A DNA stretch of 64,000 nt from Anaerobutyricum hallii (lineage in GTDB: Bacteria; Bacillota; Clostridia; Lachnospirales; Lachnospiraceae). The position numbers and the translations under genes were made by a program. This document shows, piece after piece, positions 16,366-24,631 of the stretch. The stretch lies in assembly GCF_900209925.1 (NCBI RefSeq), contig NZ_LT907978.1:1175219-1239218 (forward strand). Direction: 5' to 3'. The notes under the pieces are model-generated. The model was not told where the DNA came from, made no database searches, and worked only from the letters and a program-made list of their open reading frames with translations. The first letter of the stretch is position 1. Each line of letters starts with the position of its first letter.

Positions 16366-16542
16366 ATGTCAAGTATTATCGTTAAAGAAAACGAATCTTT
16401 AGACAGCGCTCTTCGTCGTTTTAAGAGAAGCTGTGCTAAAGCAGGTATTCAGCAGGAGATTCGTAAAAGAGAACACTATGAGAAACCAAGTGTGAAACGT
16501 AAAAAGAAATCTGAAGCTGCTAGAAAACGAAAATATAAATAA
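16366..16542 (+). CDS. rpsU: 30S ribosomal protein S21
   Basis: A 58-residue basic protein, [20 protein letters not shown] at the N-terminus and a Lys/Arg-rich tail ([17 protein letters not shown]), the full usual length for Firmicutes S21. It sits at the anti-Shine-Dalgarno end of 16S rRNA in the 30S platform. The start at 16366 has AGGTGAG four bases upstream and a further GGAGGGAGG. It is a single-gene unit with its own promoter and terminator. Confidence 0.96.
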   Translation: MSSIIVKENESLDSALRRFKRSCAKAGIQQEIRKREHYEKPSVKRKKKSEAARKRKYK

Positions 16543-16552
16543 GTGCTGTAAG

Positions 16553-16582
16553 AGGACATCCAGTTATGGATGTCCTTTTTTC
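16553..16582 (+). terminator. rpsU intrinsic terminator
   Basis: AGGACATCCA and TGGATGTCCT form a perfect 10-bp stem with loop GTTA, followed by TTTTTTC. Confidence 0.93.
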
Positions 16583-16657
16583 ATGCTGTTTTTAAGGATA
16601 TCCTGGGGAGGTTTGAGATTCACTTTCCAGACTTCGTCTCCAAACAAATCAAATTAG

Positions 16658-16675
16658 ACATAATCGTGATTATGT
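16658..16675. repeat. Perfect palindrome beside the IS left end
   Basis: ACATAATC-GT-GATTATGT, 7 bases before the left inverted repeat of the IS element. It may mark the insertion target. Confidence 0.5.
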
Positions 16676-16682
16676 AAAGTTC

Positions 16683-16916
16683 GGGGCTGTCGCGCTATTG
16701 TTCCAACTTTAGACTATTAAAAAACACAGAGAGACCCCATATATAAATCCACACTAGTTGAAGTACTTCGTTGGATTGTGTCCAGGTCAGTAAGACAAGA
16801 GGTTGTCTTCTTCCCTTGGATACAATCTCTCCTCGTTCTTCAAATAGTGCAGATTTATATATGGGATCTCTCTGTGTTTTATTTTTATTTTATCTCGGAA
16901 CAATAGCCCGACAGCC
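16683..16916. repeat. Long imperfect palindrome (family C) forming the IS left end
   Basis: The outer tips GGCTGTCGCGCTATTGTTCC and GGAACAATAGCCCGACAGCC pair; inward, ACACAGAGAGA-CCCATATA pairs with TATATGGGATCTCTCTGTGT, and a nested GGATTGTGTCCA/TGGATACAATC stem fills the loop. So the IS terminal repeat occurs twice, head to head, at the left end. Confidence 0.8.
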
Positions 16917-16980
16917 ATTTGCGTAAAGAAAATCAAAGCCGTACTTCTATGAAGAACGGCTTTGGTGTATAATCTATGTT

Positions 16981-18612
16981 ATGACAATCACAAAAATTAT
17001 ACAAAAAGATTATACATCATCTATATTAAATTATCAATTCAAACTTCCTCTTGAAATGGAAGTTCTCATCGAAGACAATGACCCGGTACGCCTGTTGAGT
17101 GTATTTGTGGAGGGGCTGGAATTAACCGATCTTTATAATTCTTATCAGAAGATCAAAAAAAATCAGGTATCACCGCGTCAGATGTTCAAGATTATCCTTT
17201 ATGCTGCTATGAACCATATCTATTCGAGCAGGGACATTGAAACTGCCTGTAAGAGAGATATCAATTTCATGTATCTTTTAGAAGGAAAACCAGCACCAGA
17301 TCATTCCACTATCGCCAGATTTCTCTCTGCTCATTTTTCGCAGTGTTCCAAAAAGACTCTGGCAGAAGTAACAGAAGTCCTTCTTGACATCGGTGAGATC
17401 TCCGGTGTTCAGGTTTTTATTGACGGAACAAAGATGGAATCTGTAGCAGGCCGCTATACTTTCGTATGGAAGAAAGCCGTCACAAAATTTCAGAACAGAT
17501 TAGCAGAAAGGATCGCTGTTTTTGTGGAAGGACTGGAACTCTCTTACGGGATCCATTTTATCTTCAATGGGACAACGTTTGGTATCAGGACATTGAAAAA
17601 AATACGGAAAAGACTTTACCGGATCAAGGAAGAAGAGGGGATTATCTTTGTTCATGGATGCGGCAAAAAGCAGTCAAAACTGCAAAAAGATATCAAAGAA
17701 TTAGAGACCTATCTTGCGAAATACAAAGAATACAATCAAAAGATCCATACCTGCGGGGAACGGAGCAGTTACTCAAAAACAGATAAGGATGCTACCTTTA
17801 TGCGGATGAAAGAAGATCATCTGGGCACTGGGCAGTTGAAACCAGGATATAATGTCCAGCATGGAGTGGATTCGGAGTATATCACATGGGTTGACACGAA
17901 CCAGAAAACAAATGATACACAGGCACTGATTCCATTTTTGCAGGATATGGAGTCACATCTGAGCTTTCGGTATCGGGATATCGTTGCAGATGCCGGTTAT
18001 GAAAGTGAAGAGAATTATCTTTTTATTGAAGAGAACGGTCAGATAGCGTATATCAAACCAGGTAACTATGAAAGGTCCAAAAAAGCAAGATACCGGAATG
18101 ATATTGGGCGGGCCGAAAATATGACTTATGATGAGGAAGAAAACAGCTATGTGTGTCATAATGGGAAAAAGCTGGAATGGAGATGCGATACAGAGAGAAC
18201 ATCAAAAACAGGATATACCCGTGTCACATCAATATACGAATGTAAAGAGTGTAAAGGCTGCCCGTGTAAAACGGACTGTATTCATGGGAATCATTGTAAA
18301 ACACCAATAGAAGAGAGAAAAAAGACACTCCATGTACAAAAGACCTTAAATGCAAAACGGAAGGAATGCGTGGAGAGGATTACCAGTGATTACGGAAAAC
18401 AGTTGCGAATGAACCGGAGTATACAGGTGGAAGGATCATTTGCGGACATAAAAGCAGATATGGGATTTCGCCGGTACACCTATCGAGGAATGGAAAATAT
18501 CCTAGCACAGAATATTATTCTGGCAATCGCCCATAACATAAACAAACTTCACAATAAGATTCAGAATGACTGTACAGGACAGCATTTGTTTGAACTAAAA
18601 AAGAGTGCCTGA
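16981..18612 (+). CDS. IS1182-family DDE transposase
   Basis: A 543-residue intact transposase. The N-terminal DUF772-like part (PVRLLSVFVEGLELTDLY ... HIYSSRDIETACKRDINFMYLL ... PDHSTIARFL) is followed by the DDE core: VFIDGTKMES (first Asp, near 145), DIVADAGYESEENY (second Asp, near 335) and SFADIKADMGFRRYTYRG (Glu region near 490). A Cys-rich patch (CKECKGCPCKTDC) lies near 425. A hairpin AAAGCCGT/ACGGCTTT (16935-16963) precedes it, and a TATAAT at 16968-16973 is so close to the ATG that the message could be leaderless; no ribosome site is seen. Confidence 0.92.
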   Translation: MTITKIIQKDYTSSILNYQFKLPLEMEVLIEDNDPVRLLSVFVEGLELTDLYNSYQKIKKNQVSPRQMFKIILYAAMNHIYSSRDIETACKRDINFMYLLEGKPAPDHSTIARFLSAHFSQCSKKTLAEVTEVLLDIGEISGVQVFIDGTKMESVAGRYTFVWKKAVTKFQNRLAERIAVFVEGLELSYGIHFIFNGTTFGIRTLKKIRKRLYRIKEEEGIIFVHGCGKKQSKLQKDIKELETYLAKYKEYNQKIHTCGERSSYSKTDKDATFMRMKEDHLGTGQLKPGYNVQHGVDSEYITWVDTNQKTNDTQALIPFLQDMESHLSFRYRDIVADAGYESEENYLFIEENGQIAYIKPGNYERSKKARYRNDIGRAENMTYDEEENSYVCHNGKKLEWRCDTERTSKTGYTRVTSIYECKECKGCPCKTDCIHGNHCKTPIEERKKTLHVQKTLNAKRKECVERITSDYGKQLRMNRSIQVEGSFADIKADMGFRRYTYRGMENILAQNIILAIAHNINKLHNKIQNDCTGQHLFELKKSA

Positions 18613-18835
18613 ATTTAAAGAGCTTAAAATACAAATGTAAAAAGTCTTTTGTCAAAAGCAAGAGGCTTGATTTTGTATACCCTTTTTGTAAAAACAAAGA
18701 GAGATATGTACAAAAATTTAATAGATTGGATTAGAAAATCATATAAAAAGGGCATCAACAGTAACGATTAAAGAATCGTTACTGCGACAGCCCCAAATAG
18801 TTATTCAAAATATCCTTAAAATTGCACAAAACTAA

Positions 18836-18864
18836 TTGACCGATTTATACAAAAGTGATATTAT
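18836..18864 (+). promoter_or_regulatory. dhaK promoter
   Basis: TTGACC at 18836-18841 and TATTAT at 18859-18864, spacer 17 bp, about 75 bases before dhaK. The promoter is outside the IS. Confidence 0.7.
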
Positions 18865-18937
18865 TAAAACTGGAATGAGTGTATGAGTTGTCATATACTT
18901 CCAATGACATATTATTTCTTTGAAGGAGGAGATTATT

Positions 18938-19936
18938 TTGAAGAAGATTATTAATGCAGTAGATCAGGTAGAAAACCAGATGATAGAAGGTATGGTTAAG
19001 GCTTTCCCTCAGTATGTTAAGAAGCTTGACTGTGGTAATGTTGTTGTCAGAGCGCAGAAGAAGACTGGCAAGGTAGCATTAATCAGTGGTGGTGGAAGCG
19101 GACATGAGCCAGCACATGGCGGATTTGTTGGAAAAGGTATGTTAGATGCTGCAGTTGCAGGTGTTGTATTTACTTCTCCTACTCCTGATCAGATTTATGA
19201 AGGAATTAAAGCTGTTGATGATGGCAAGGGCGTTTTAATGGTAGTAAAGAACTATACAGGTGATGTTCTTAACTTCGAGATGGCAGCAGAGATGGCAGCG
19301 GATATGGATGGCATCGATGTAAAAGAAGTTGTTGTTAATGATGACGTAGCTGTACAGGATTCTTTATATACAACAGGTCGTCGTGGTGTTGCCGGAACTG
19401 TATTTGTACATAAGATTGCCGGAGCATTAGCAGAAAGAGGAGCAAGCCTTGACGAAGTACAGGCTGTTGCTCAGAAAGTTATTGATAACGTAAGAACAAT
19501 GGGTATGGCTATTAAGCCTTGTACTGTACCAGCAGCCGGAGAACCTGGATTTGAACTGGCTGACGATGAGATGGAGATCGGTATTGGTATCCATGGAGAA
19601 CCTGGTGTTGAGAAGAAACCTCTTGAAACAGCAGATGAGATTGTTGATACACTTCTTGAGAAGATTTTAGCAGATATCGATTATGCAGGATCTGAAGTTG
19701 CAGTGATGATTAATGGATGTGGATCTACTCCTTTAATGGAACTGTTCATCGTTAATAATCATGTAGCAGATGTTTTAGCTGAGAAAGGTATCAAAGTATA
19801 TAAGACAATGGTAGGCGAATATATGACATCTCTTGAGATGGAAGGATTCTCTATTACATTACTTCGTCTGGATGATCAGATGAAAGAACTTTTAGATGAT
19901 GAGGCAGATACTCCTGCACTTACCGTTGCAAAATAA
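18938..19936 (+). CDS. dhaK: PTS-dependent dihydroxyacetone kinase, DhaK subunit
   Basis: Binds dihydroxyacetone covalently through a histidine and, with DhaL-ADP, makes dihydroxyacetone phosphate. The 332-residue protein shows GGGSGHEPAHGGFVGKGMLD near 47-66 and the substrate His in IGIGIHGEPGVE near 212. I choose TTG 18938, which has GAAGGAGGAG nine bases upstream; an in-frame TTG further up lacks a site. The dhaL and dhaM genes follow, but after a 250-bp structured gap with terminator-like stems. Confidence 0.95.
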   Translation: MKKIINAVDQVENQMIEGMVKAFPQYVKKLDCGNVVVRAQKKTGKVALISGGGSGHEPAHGGFVGKGMLDAAVAGVVFTSPTPDQIYEGIKAVDDGKGVLMVVKNYTGDVLNFEMAAEMAADMDGIDVKEVVVNDDVAVQDSLYTTGRRGVAGTVFVHKIAGALAERGASLDEVQAVAQKVIDNVRTMGMAIKPCTVPAAGEPGFELADDEMEIGIGIHGEPGVEKKPLETADEIVDTLLEKILADIDYAGSEVAVMINGCGSTPLMELFIVNNHVADVLAEKGIKVYKTMVGEYMTSLEMEGFSITLLRLDDQMKELLDDEADTPALTVAK

Positions 19937-20006
19937 TAGAACAACAAGCAGACTGTTTAAGGTCAGTTATTGACAGACTGACCTTAGACAGGTTACAATG
20001 AATTAT

Positions 20007-20040
20007 AAAAAGACCGGCGTAATCTGCGTGGGTCTTTTGT
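20007..20040 (+). terminator. Terminator-like stem after dhaK
   Basis: AAAAGACC pairs with GGTCTTTT (8 bp) and is followed by GTTAC; upstream, AAGGTCAGT (from 19958) pairs perfectly with ACTGACCTT. Some dhaK transcripts probably end here, lowering dhaL-dhaM expression unless read-through occurs. Confidence 0.55.
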
Positions 20041-20053
20041 TACAGTATTAATA

Positions 20054-20155
20054 TGATACCAGGGTCAAAAGGTCAGAAAGCCGATGCAAGTTTGTTTGCA
20101 GGAGTGCAAAGCATGTAGTATCTGGTATCAAAGGGGTCAAATACCTTTTGAACCC
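20054..20155 (+). ncRNA. Structured intergenic element before dhaL with alternative pairings
   Basis: TGATACCAG (20054-20062) pairs with CTGGTATCA (20122-20130); TTTGCA-GGAG-TGCAAA (20095-20110) is a perfect hairpin inside; ACCTTTTGAACCC (20143-20155) can pair either with GGGTCAAAAGGT (20062-20073) or locally with GGGGTCAAA (20133-). The two options exclude each other, as in riboswitches or attenuators. It ends 32 bases before dhaL. It could instead be a dispersed repeat; no known riboswitch class is recognised. Confidence 0.5.
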
Positions 20156-20187
20156 AACAGCATAATATCAGGAAAGAGGACATAATT

Positions 20188-20811
20188 ATGGCAGACGTAA
20201 AAAAAGTAATTGAGATCATTGACAAGATTATTGCAGATGTAGATGAGCAGAAGTTATTTTTAACAGAGCTTGATAATGTAATTGGTGACGGTGACCATGG
20301 AATTAATCTTGCTCGTGGTTTTGATGCAGTTAAAACAATTGAAGGAACATTTGAAGGTAAAGATATCGGAGCTATTTTAAAAGCAATCGGAATGAAGCTT
20401 GTTTCTACTGTTGGTGGTGCTTCCGGTCCTTTATACGGAACTGCATTTATGAAGTCAGGTGCTTTACTGAATGGTAAGACAGAGATGGATATGAATGACT
20501 TTATCGAAATGCTTCAGGTTTCTATTGACGGTATCATGAAGCGTGGTAAGGCAGTAAAAGGCGAGAAGACTATGCTTGATGCTATGATTCCGGCACATGA
20601 TGCAATTGCAGCTTCCTATGAAGCAGATAAAGATGCAAAGAAAGCTTTAGAAGCAGGCGTAAAGGCTGCAGAAGAAGGTATCGAATATACAAAGACAATT
20701 ATCGCAACAAAAGGTCGTGCAAGCTATCTTGGAGAGAGAAGTATCGGACACCAGGATCCAGGCGCTACTTCATTTACATTAATGCTTAAAGCAGTACAGG
20801 AACTTGCATAA
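20188..20811 (+). CDS. dhaL: PTS-dependent dihydroxyacetone kinase, ADP-binding DhaL subunit
   Basis: DhaL holds a tightly bound ADP that is rephosphorylated by DhaM and passes phosphate to dihydroxyacetone on DhaK. The 207-residue protein has the Mg/ADP-binding Asp cluster in VIGDGDHGINLARG (about 30-43), the GGASGPLYGTAF loop (about 77-88) and RASYLGERSIGHQDPGATSF near the C-terminus. AGGAAAGAGGA precedes the ATG. The next gene is dhaM, 18 bases on. Confidence 0.96.
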   Translation: MADVKKVIEIIDKIIADVDEQKLFLTELDNVIGDGDHGINLARGFDAVKTIEGTFEGKDIGAILKAIGMKLVSTVGGASGPLYGTAFMKSGALLNGKTEMDMNDFIEMLQVSIDGIMKRGKAVKGEKTMLDAMIPAHDAIAASYEADKDAKKALEAGVKAAEEGIEYTKTIIATKGRASYLGERSIGHQDPGATSFTLMLKAVQELA

Positions 20812-20829
20812 GAGAAAGGAATTAGAAAT

Positions 20830-21210
20830 ATGGTAGGTATTGTTGTTGTATCCCATAGCCAGAAGTTAGCAGAAGGTGTTGTGGAATTAGCATCTTTAAT
20901 GGCACCGGAAACACCGATGAAGGCAGCCGGTGGAATGGATGACGGCGGATTTGGGACAAGTTTTGAAAAAATTACAGAAGCAGTCGAAGAAGTGTATAGT
21001 GAGGATGGCGTAGCAATCTTTATGGATTTAGGAAGCGCTGTTATGACAACAGAGATGGTCTTAGAATCTATGGAAGACCGCAAGATTAAGATGGTTGACT
21101 GTCCTGTTGCAGAAGGAACGATTGCAGCAGCAGTAGTTGCCGCAGGAGGAGCTTCTCTTGAAGAAGTTGTGCAGGTAGCACAAGCATCGAAAGAACAGGC
21201 AAAATTCTAA
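20830..21210 (+). CDS. dhaM: PTS-dependent dihydroxyacetone kinase, phosphotransferase subunit DhaM (EIIA-Man type)
   Basis: DhaM carries phosphate from HPr to DhaL-ADP. Only the EIIA-Man-like domain is present (126 residues); the HPr and EI-like extensions of E. coli DhaM are absent, so general PTS proteins encoded elsewhere must serve it. The phospho-histidine is in VVVSHSQKLAEG (His 9). The family segments GVAIFMDLGSAVMTTE and DCPVAEGTIAAAVVAAGG are present. Its TAA stop lies in the tip of repeat A3. Confidence 0.95.
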   Translation: MVGIVVVSHSQKLAEGVVELASLMAPETPMKAAGGMDDGGFGTSFEKITEAVEEVYSEDGVAIFMDLGSAVMTTEMVLESMEDRKIKMVDCPVAEGTIAAAVVAAGGASLEEVVQVAQASKEQAKF

Positions 21211-21372
21211 TTTGTAGATTTTGTATAGACGAAAAAAGAAAAAACACAATATCCCATCTGCTCTATAGTCGCTGTGTTTAAGATGCTCATCCGCATCTTA
21301 AACACGCTCCGAAGCCGCATCTGGGATATCGTGTTTTTTCTTTTTTCTGACTGTTCTAAATCTACAGTTTGT
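21207..21372. repeat. Family A long palindrome, copy A3 (inverted relative to A2)
   Basis: Left tip CTAATTTGTAGATTTT, left arm ATCCCATCTGCTCTATAGTC, right arm CTCCGAAGCCGCATCTGGG, right poly-T. The arm types are the same two as in A2 but in opposite order. The dhaM stop is in the left tip. It may terminate the dha operon. Confidence 0.88.
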
Positions 21373-21404
21373 CAATATGGAATATGCCAGAAGGAAGTTC
21401 CTAT

Positions 21405-21690
21405 TGCAGGGGGGAGGGCAACAGACGCCACTGAAGAGAGATTGCTTAACTGAATTGTATTAAGGTTTCTAAAGAAAAGAGAATTTTTATAAGTTTGATT
21501 TTGTTCTGTTGCGCCAAACGCTCCATTTTGCCTCAAAAAACGAAAACTTCGGAAAAACGAGTCCAAAGTTTTCAGAGTCAAAATTCCACAGCGCAAAGTC
21601 ACAAAATGCAATACTTATAAAAATTCTCTTTCCTTTACTATAGTTTCCTTGCAATTCAGCAAGAAGTTCTATTATAGCGGCTGTCTAACC
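21405..21690. repeat. Family D long palindrome, full copy
   Basis: Left arm CTGAATTGTATTAAGGTTTC...AAGAAAAGAGAATTTTTATAAG pairs with CTTATAAAAATTCTCTTTCC...CAATTCAG (to about 21659), and the inner TTTGATTTTGTTCTGTTGCGC pairs with GCGCAAAGTCACAAAATGCA. From 21691 to 21840 there is non-coding sequence with a further pair of inverted motifs, ACTCCAGAAG (about 21760) and CTTCTGGAG (about 21814). No gene is apparent in 21373-21840. Confidence 0.8.
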
Positions 21691-21840
21691 TCATCCTACA
21701 ACACAGTTAAAAAACAAGGGGATTGTCCAGAAGTATACAATTTCTATTTAGATGGAAAACTCCAGAAGAAATGAGTCAATCCTTTAGATTTTAATTTCCT
21801 GAGAATCCATAACCTTCTGGAGAATCCCCATTCTCACCAA

Positions 21841-22002
21841 CTGTAGATTTAGAGTAGTCAGAAAAAAGAAAAAAATAATACATCCCAGATGCGGCTTGGG
21901 AGCGTATTTAAGATGCGGATGAGCATCTTAAATACAGCGACTACAGAGCAGATGGGATAGGGTAGTTTTTCTTTTTTCGTCTACAATAAATCTAGAAATC
22001 AG
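21841..22002. repeat. Family A long palindrome, copy A4
   Basis: Left tip CTGTAGATTT, left arm ATCCCAGATGCGGCTTGGG, right arm GCGACTACAGAGCAGATGGG, right tip AAATCTAGAAATCAG. Same orientation as A2 and preceded by the same linker. It stands upstream of yqfC and would insulate it from the dha side. Confidence 0.88.
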
Positions 22003-22059
22003 GAGTTCTATTTTTTTCTTCTTTCTCATAGGGATATAAAAAATACATGGTGTGATTTT

Positions 22060-22275
22060 ATGCTGGAAAGGAAGAGTTCTTTTGTCTGTTCGGTAAATGG
22101 AGCCAAAGAAATCAGTATAGAAAATTATGGGAGTCTGGGTGATTTCAGTGATAAAAAGATTGTGTTGAACTGCTATAAATGTAAGATGATTATTGAGGGG
22201 GAAGGTCTTTTAATTGAATATTTTACCGATGTTGATATGAAGATTACAGGTCATATTCATTCAATTCATTTTTGA
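22060..22275 (+). CDS. yqfC: Sporulation protein YqfC
   Basis: A 71-residue small protein conserved in endospore formers, made in the mother cell under sigma-E in B. subtilis; molecular role unknown. It shows the family pattern of short strands (SVNGAKEISIENYGSL ... IVLNCYKCKMIIEGEGLLIEYFTDVDMKITG). It immediately precedes yqfD, its invariable partner. A possible sigma-E-like site (CATA at 22027, TACAT at 22044) is too loose to call. Confidence 0.9.
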   Translation: MLERKSSFVCSVNGAKEISIENYGSLGDFSDKKIVLNCYKCKMIIEGEGLLIEYFTDVDMKITGHIHSIHF

Positions 22276-22287
22276 AGGGAGAAGAAG

Positions 22288-23541
22288 ATGCTCTTTTCGT
22301 TATTTCATTTTCTGTCGGGATATTGCCGGGTTGTTTTAAGTGGGATGAATCAGGAACGTTTTTTAAATCTCTGCGCAGCAAAGCAGATTCTTTTGTGGAA
22401 TATTAAAAAAGAGGGAAAGTATTATATTTTTTACATAAGCAGAGGGGGATATAAAGAACTTCAGGAAATATCAGAAAAAACGGGGAGTACGTTCCGGTGT
22501 ATACAGAAAAAAGGAATCCCGTATTTGTTCTGCAGATATAAAAAAAGAAAGTGTTTTGTGTTGGCACTTTTGTTTTGTACAGCTATTTTTATTGTCATGT
22601 CCTGTTTTATATGGCAGGTGCAGGTGACAGGAAGTTATGGACACTCAGAGGAAGAGCTTCTTGATTATCTTGAGAAAAAAGGAGTTCATAGTGGGACAAA
22701 GATTTCAGGGTTTTCGTGTGCACGATTAGAGGAGCAGATTCGAAAGGATTTTGAAGATATAGCATGGGTGTCTTGTGAAAGAAAGGGAACACTGTTAAGA
22801 GTCAGAGTGAAGGAAACTTTAGATAAACGTGATCAAAAGGAGGGAGAAATGCAGGAATCACCATGTAATCTTATTGCTTCAAAGAAAGGAAAGATTGCCA
22901 GTATACTTATAAGAAGCGGAAGTGCAAAGGTGAAAAAGGGCGATAAAGTAAAGCCGGGGGATGTGCTTATTTCAGGGGTTGTAGAGATAAGAGATGATGC
23001 GGGAGAAATCGCAGAGGAGACCTTAGTAAGGGCGCAGGGAGATGTTTATGCGATTTCAAAAATAAAATATGAAGATCATTTTCCATTAATTTATTATAAA
23101 AAAAATTATACTGGAAAGACAGAAAAAAGTTATCGCTTTTTGATAAATGGTTATACGATTAAAATGCCGGAACGTAAAACAGCATATGCAGAGTATGATG
23201 AACAGTCCAGAGAAATTTTGCTGCATATCGGACCGCAGTTTTATCTGCCGGTTTCTCTTTTTGTTATAACAAAGGCGCAGTGTCAGATTTCAAAAGAGAG
23301 TTATAGTGTGTCCCAGGCAAAAAAGGAGGCAAGGAAGCGTCTTTTTCTCTTTTTGAAAGAATATGAGAGAAAAGGGGTGGTAATCCTGAAAAATAATGTT
23401 AGAATAGACAGTGATAAAAATGAGTGTACTGCAAAGGGAATTATCAAGATAAAAGAACGTGTAGGTAAAGTTCAGGAGATTTCCTCAACATTAAATGGGG
23501 AAAAGGATATAAAACAAGAGCCTGTTGTTTTAAACAGATAA
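22288..23541 (+). CDS. yqfD: Sporulation protein YqfD
   Basis: A 417-residue membrane protein required for sporulation in B. subtilis. One membrane span (about residues 91-110, CFVLALLFCTAIFIVMSCFIW) follows a cytosolic N-terminal part; the large remainder has a POTRA-like start (VQVTGSYGHSEEELLDYL) and a lipoyl-like VKKGDKVKPGDVLISG motif near 213-228. It lies 12 bases after yqfC with GAAGGGAGAAG before the ATG. Presence of this pair supports a spore-forming host. Confidence 0.92.
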   Translation: MLFSLFHFLSGYCRVVLSGMNQERFLNLCAAKQILLWNIKKEGKYYIFYISRGGYKELQEISEKTGSTFRCIQKKGIPYLFCRYKKRKCFVLALLFCTAIFIVMSCFIWQVQVTGSYGHSEEELLDYLEKKGVHSGTKISGFSCARLEEQIRKDFEDIAWVSCERKGTLLRVRVKETLDKRDQKEGEMQESPCNLIASKKGKIASILIRSGSAKVKKGDKVKPGDVLISGVVEIRDDAGEIAEETLVRAQGDVYAISKIKYEDHFPLIYYKKNYTGKTEKSYRFLINGYTIKMPERKTAYAEYDEQSREILLHIGPQFYLPVSLFVITKAQCQISKESYSVSQAKKEARKRLFLFLKEYERKGVVILKNNVRIDSDKNECTAKGIIKIKERVGKVQEISSTLNGEKDIKQEPVVLNR

Positions 23542-23620
23542 TTTTGGCAGTAAGTTCAATTACAAATCATATAGTGGGATTTTGAAAATATATTGACAAG
23601 AAAGGAAAATCAGACAAAGA

Positions 23621-24631
23621 ATGAGTATAGCAGAACAGGAATTCCCTTTTCCAGCGGAACATGCAAGTAATGTTTTTGGTCAGTTTGATGCAAACATGAA
23701 AAAGATAGAGAAGACATTGCATGTAACGATTATTTTTAGAGATGACAAGTTGAAGTTAATTGGAGGAGAGAAGGATTGCGATAGAGCAAAACATGTAATA
23801 GAGCAGCTCCTTTTATTATCGCAGAGAGGGAATGATATTACAGAGCAGAATATTAATTATACACTTTCTCTTTCCATGACGAATGAGGAATCTGCGGTTA
23901 CCCAGTTAGATAGTGATGTGATCTGTCATACGATCATGGGGAAACCGATTAAGCCAAAAACGATGGGACAGAAGAAATATGTGGATATGATTACCAATAA
24001 GATGATTGTATTTGGTGTAGGACCTGCGGGAACCGGAAAGACATATCTTGCGATGGCAAAGGCAATTACAGCATTTAAGGCGAATGAAGTGAATCGTATT
24101 ATTCTGACTCGTCCGGCGATTGAAGCCGGGGAGAAATTGGGATTTCTTCCGGGTGACCTTCAAAGTAAAGTGGATCCGTACTTACGGCCTCTTTACGATG
24201 CGCTTTACGAAATTATGGGTGCGGATACTTTTGCTAAAAACATGGAAAAGGGATTAATAGAAGTGGCACCTCTTGCTTATATGAGAGGAAGAACGTTAGA
24301 TAATGCATTTGTTGTGTTAGATGAAGCGCAGAATACGACACCGGCACAGATGAAGATGTTTCTCACCCGTATTGGTTTTGGATCAAAGGCAATTATTACC
24401 GGCGACCTTACGCAGAAAGACTTGCCGTCAGGTACTCGTTCAGGTCTTGATGATGCACTTCATGTGCTTAAGAATATTGATGAAATTGGTGTATGTAATC
24501 TGACAAGCAAAGATGTTGTGCGTCACCCGCTTGTTCAGAAAATTGTTACCGCATACGATGAGTATGACAAAAAGAAAGAAGCAAGACAAAAGAGAAAGCA
24601 GAGAACAACAGGAAAGCAGGAGAAAAAATGA
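23621..24631 (+). CDS. phoH: PhoH family ATPase
   Basis: A cytosolic P-loop ATPase linked to RNA metabolism; in Firmicutes it sits between yqfD and ybeY as here. A KH-like N-terminal part is followed by Walker A GPAGTGKTYLAMAKA near 134-148 and Walker B AFVVLDEAQN near 228-237. The C-terminal tail is strongly basic (KKKEARQKRKQRTTGKQEKK). The stop overlaps the ybeY start by 4 bases (ATGA). Confidence 0.93.
   Translation: MSIAEQEFPFPAEHASNVFGQFDANMKKIEKTLHVTIIFRDDKLKLIGGEKDCDRAKHVIEQLLLLSQRGNDITEQNINYTLSLSMTNEESAVTQLDSDVICHTIMGKPIKPKTMGQKKYVDMITNKMIVFGVGPAGTGKTYLAMAKAITAFKANEVNRIILTRPAIEAGEKLGFLPGDLQSKVDPYLRPLYDALYEIMGADTFAKNMEKGLIEVAPLAYMRGRTLDNAFVVLDEAQNTTPAQMKMFLTRIGFGSKAIITGDLTQKDLPSGTRSGLDDALHVLKNIDEIGVCNLTSKDVVRHPLVQKIVTAYDEYDKKKEARQKRKQRTTGKQEKK

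Larger units (their letters stand above)
16683..18794 (+). mobile_element. IS1182-like insertion sequence, complete
   Basis: A 2,112-bp element bounded by 11-bp terminal inverted repeats, GGGGCTGTCGC at 16683-16693 and GCGACAGCCCC at 18784-18794, with one intact transposase gene. The left end holds a 230-bp palindrome and the right end holds a subterminal perfect stem (CAGTAACGATT...AATCGTTACTG, 18759-18784). No clear target-site duplication is visible. It lies between rpsU and the dhaK promoter, ending about 40 bases before the dhaK -35 box, and disrupts no gene. Confidence 0.88.

Noticed and set aside
16676-18800. Target-site duplication of the IS element
   Set aside because: Bases just outside the inverted repeats (AAGTTC and AAATAG) do not match over a useful length.
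22020-22059. Sigma-E promoter for yqfC
   Set aside because: CATA and TACAT elements are present but spacing and flanks do not match the consensus well enough.
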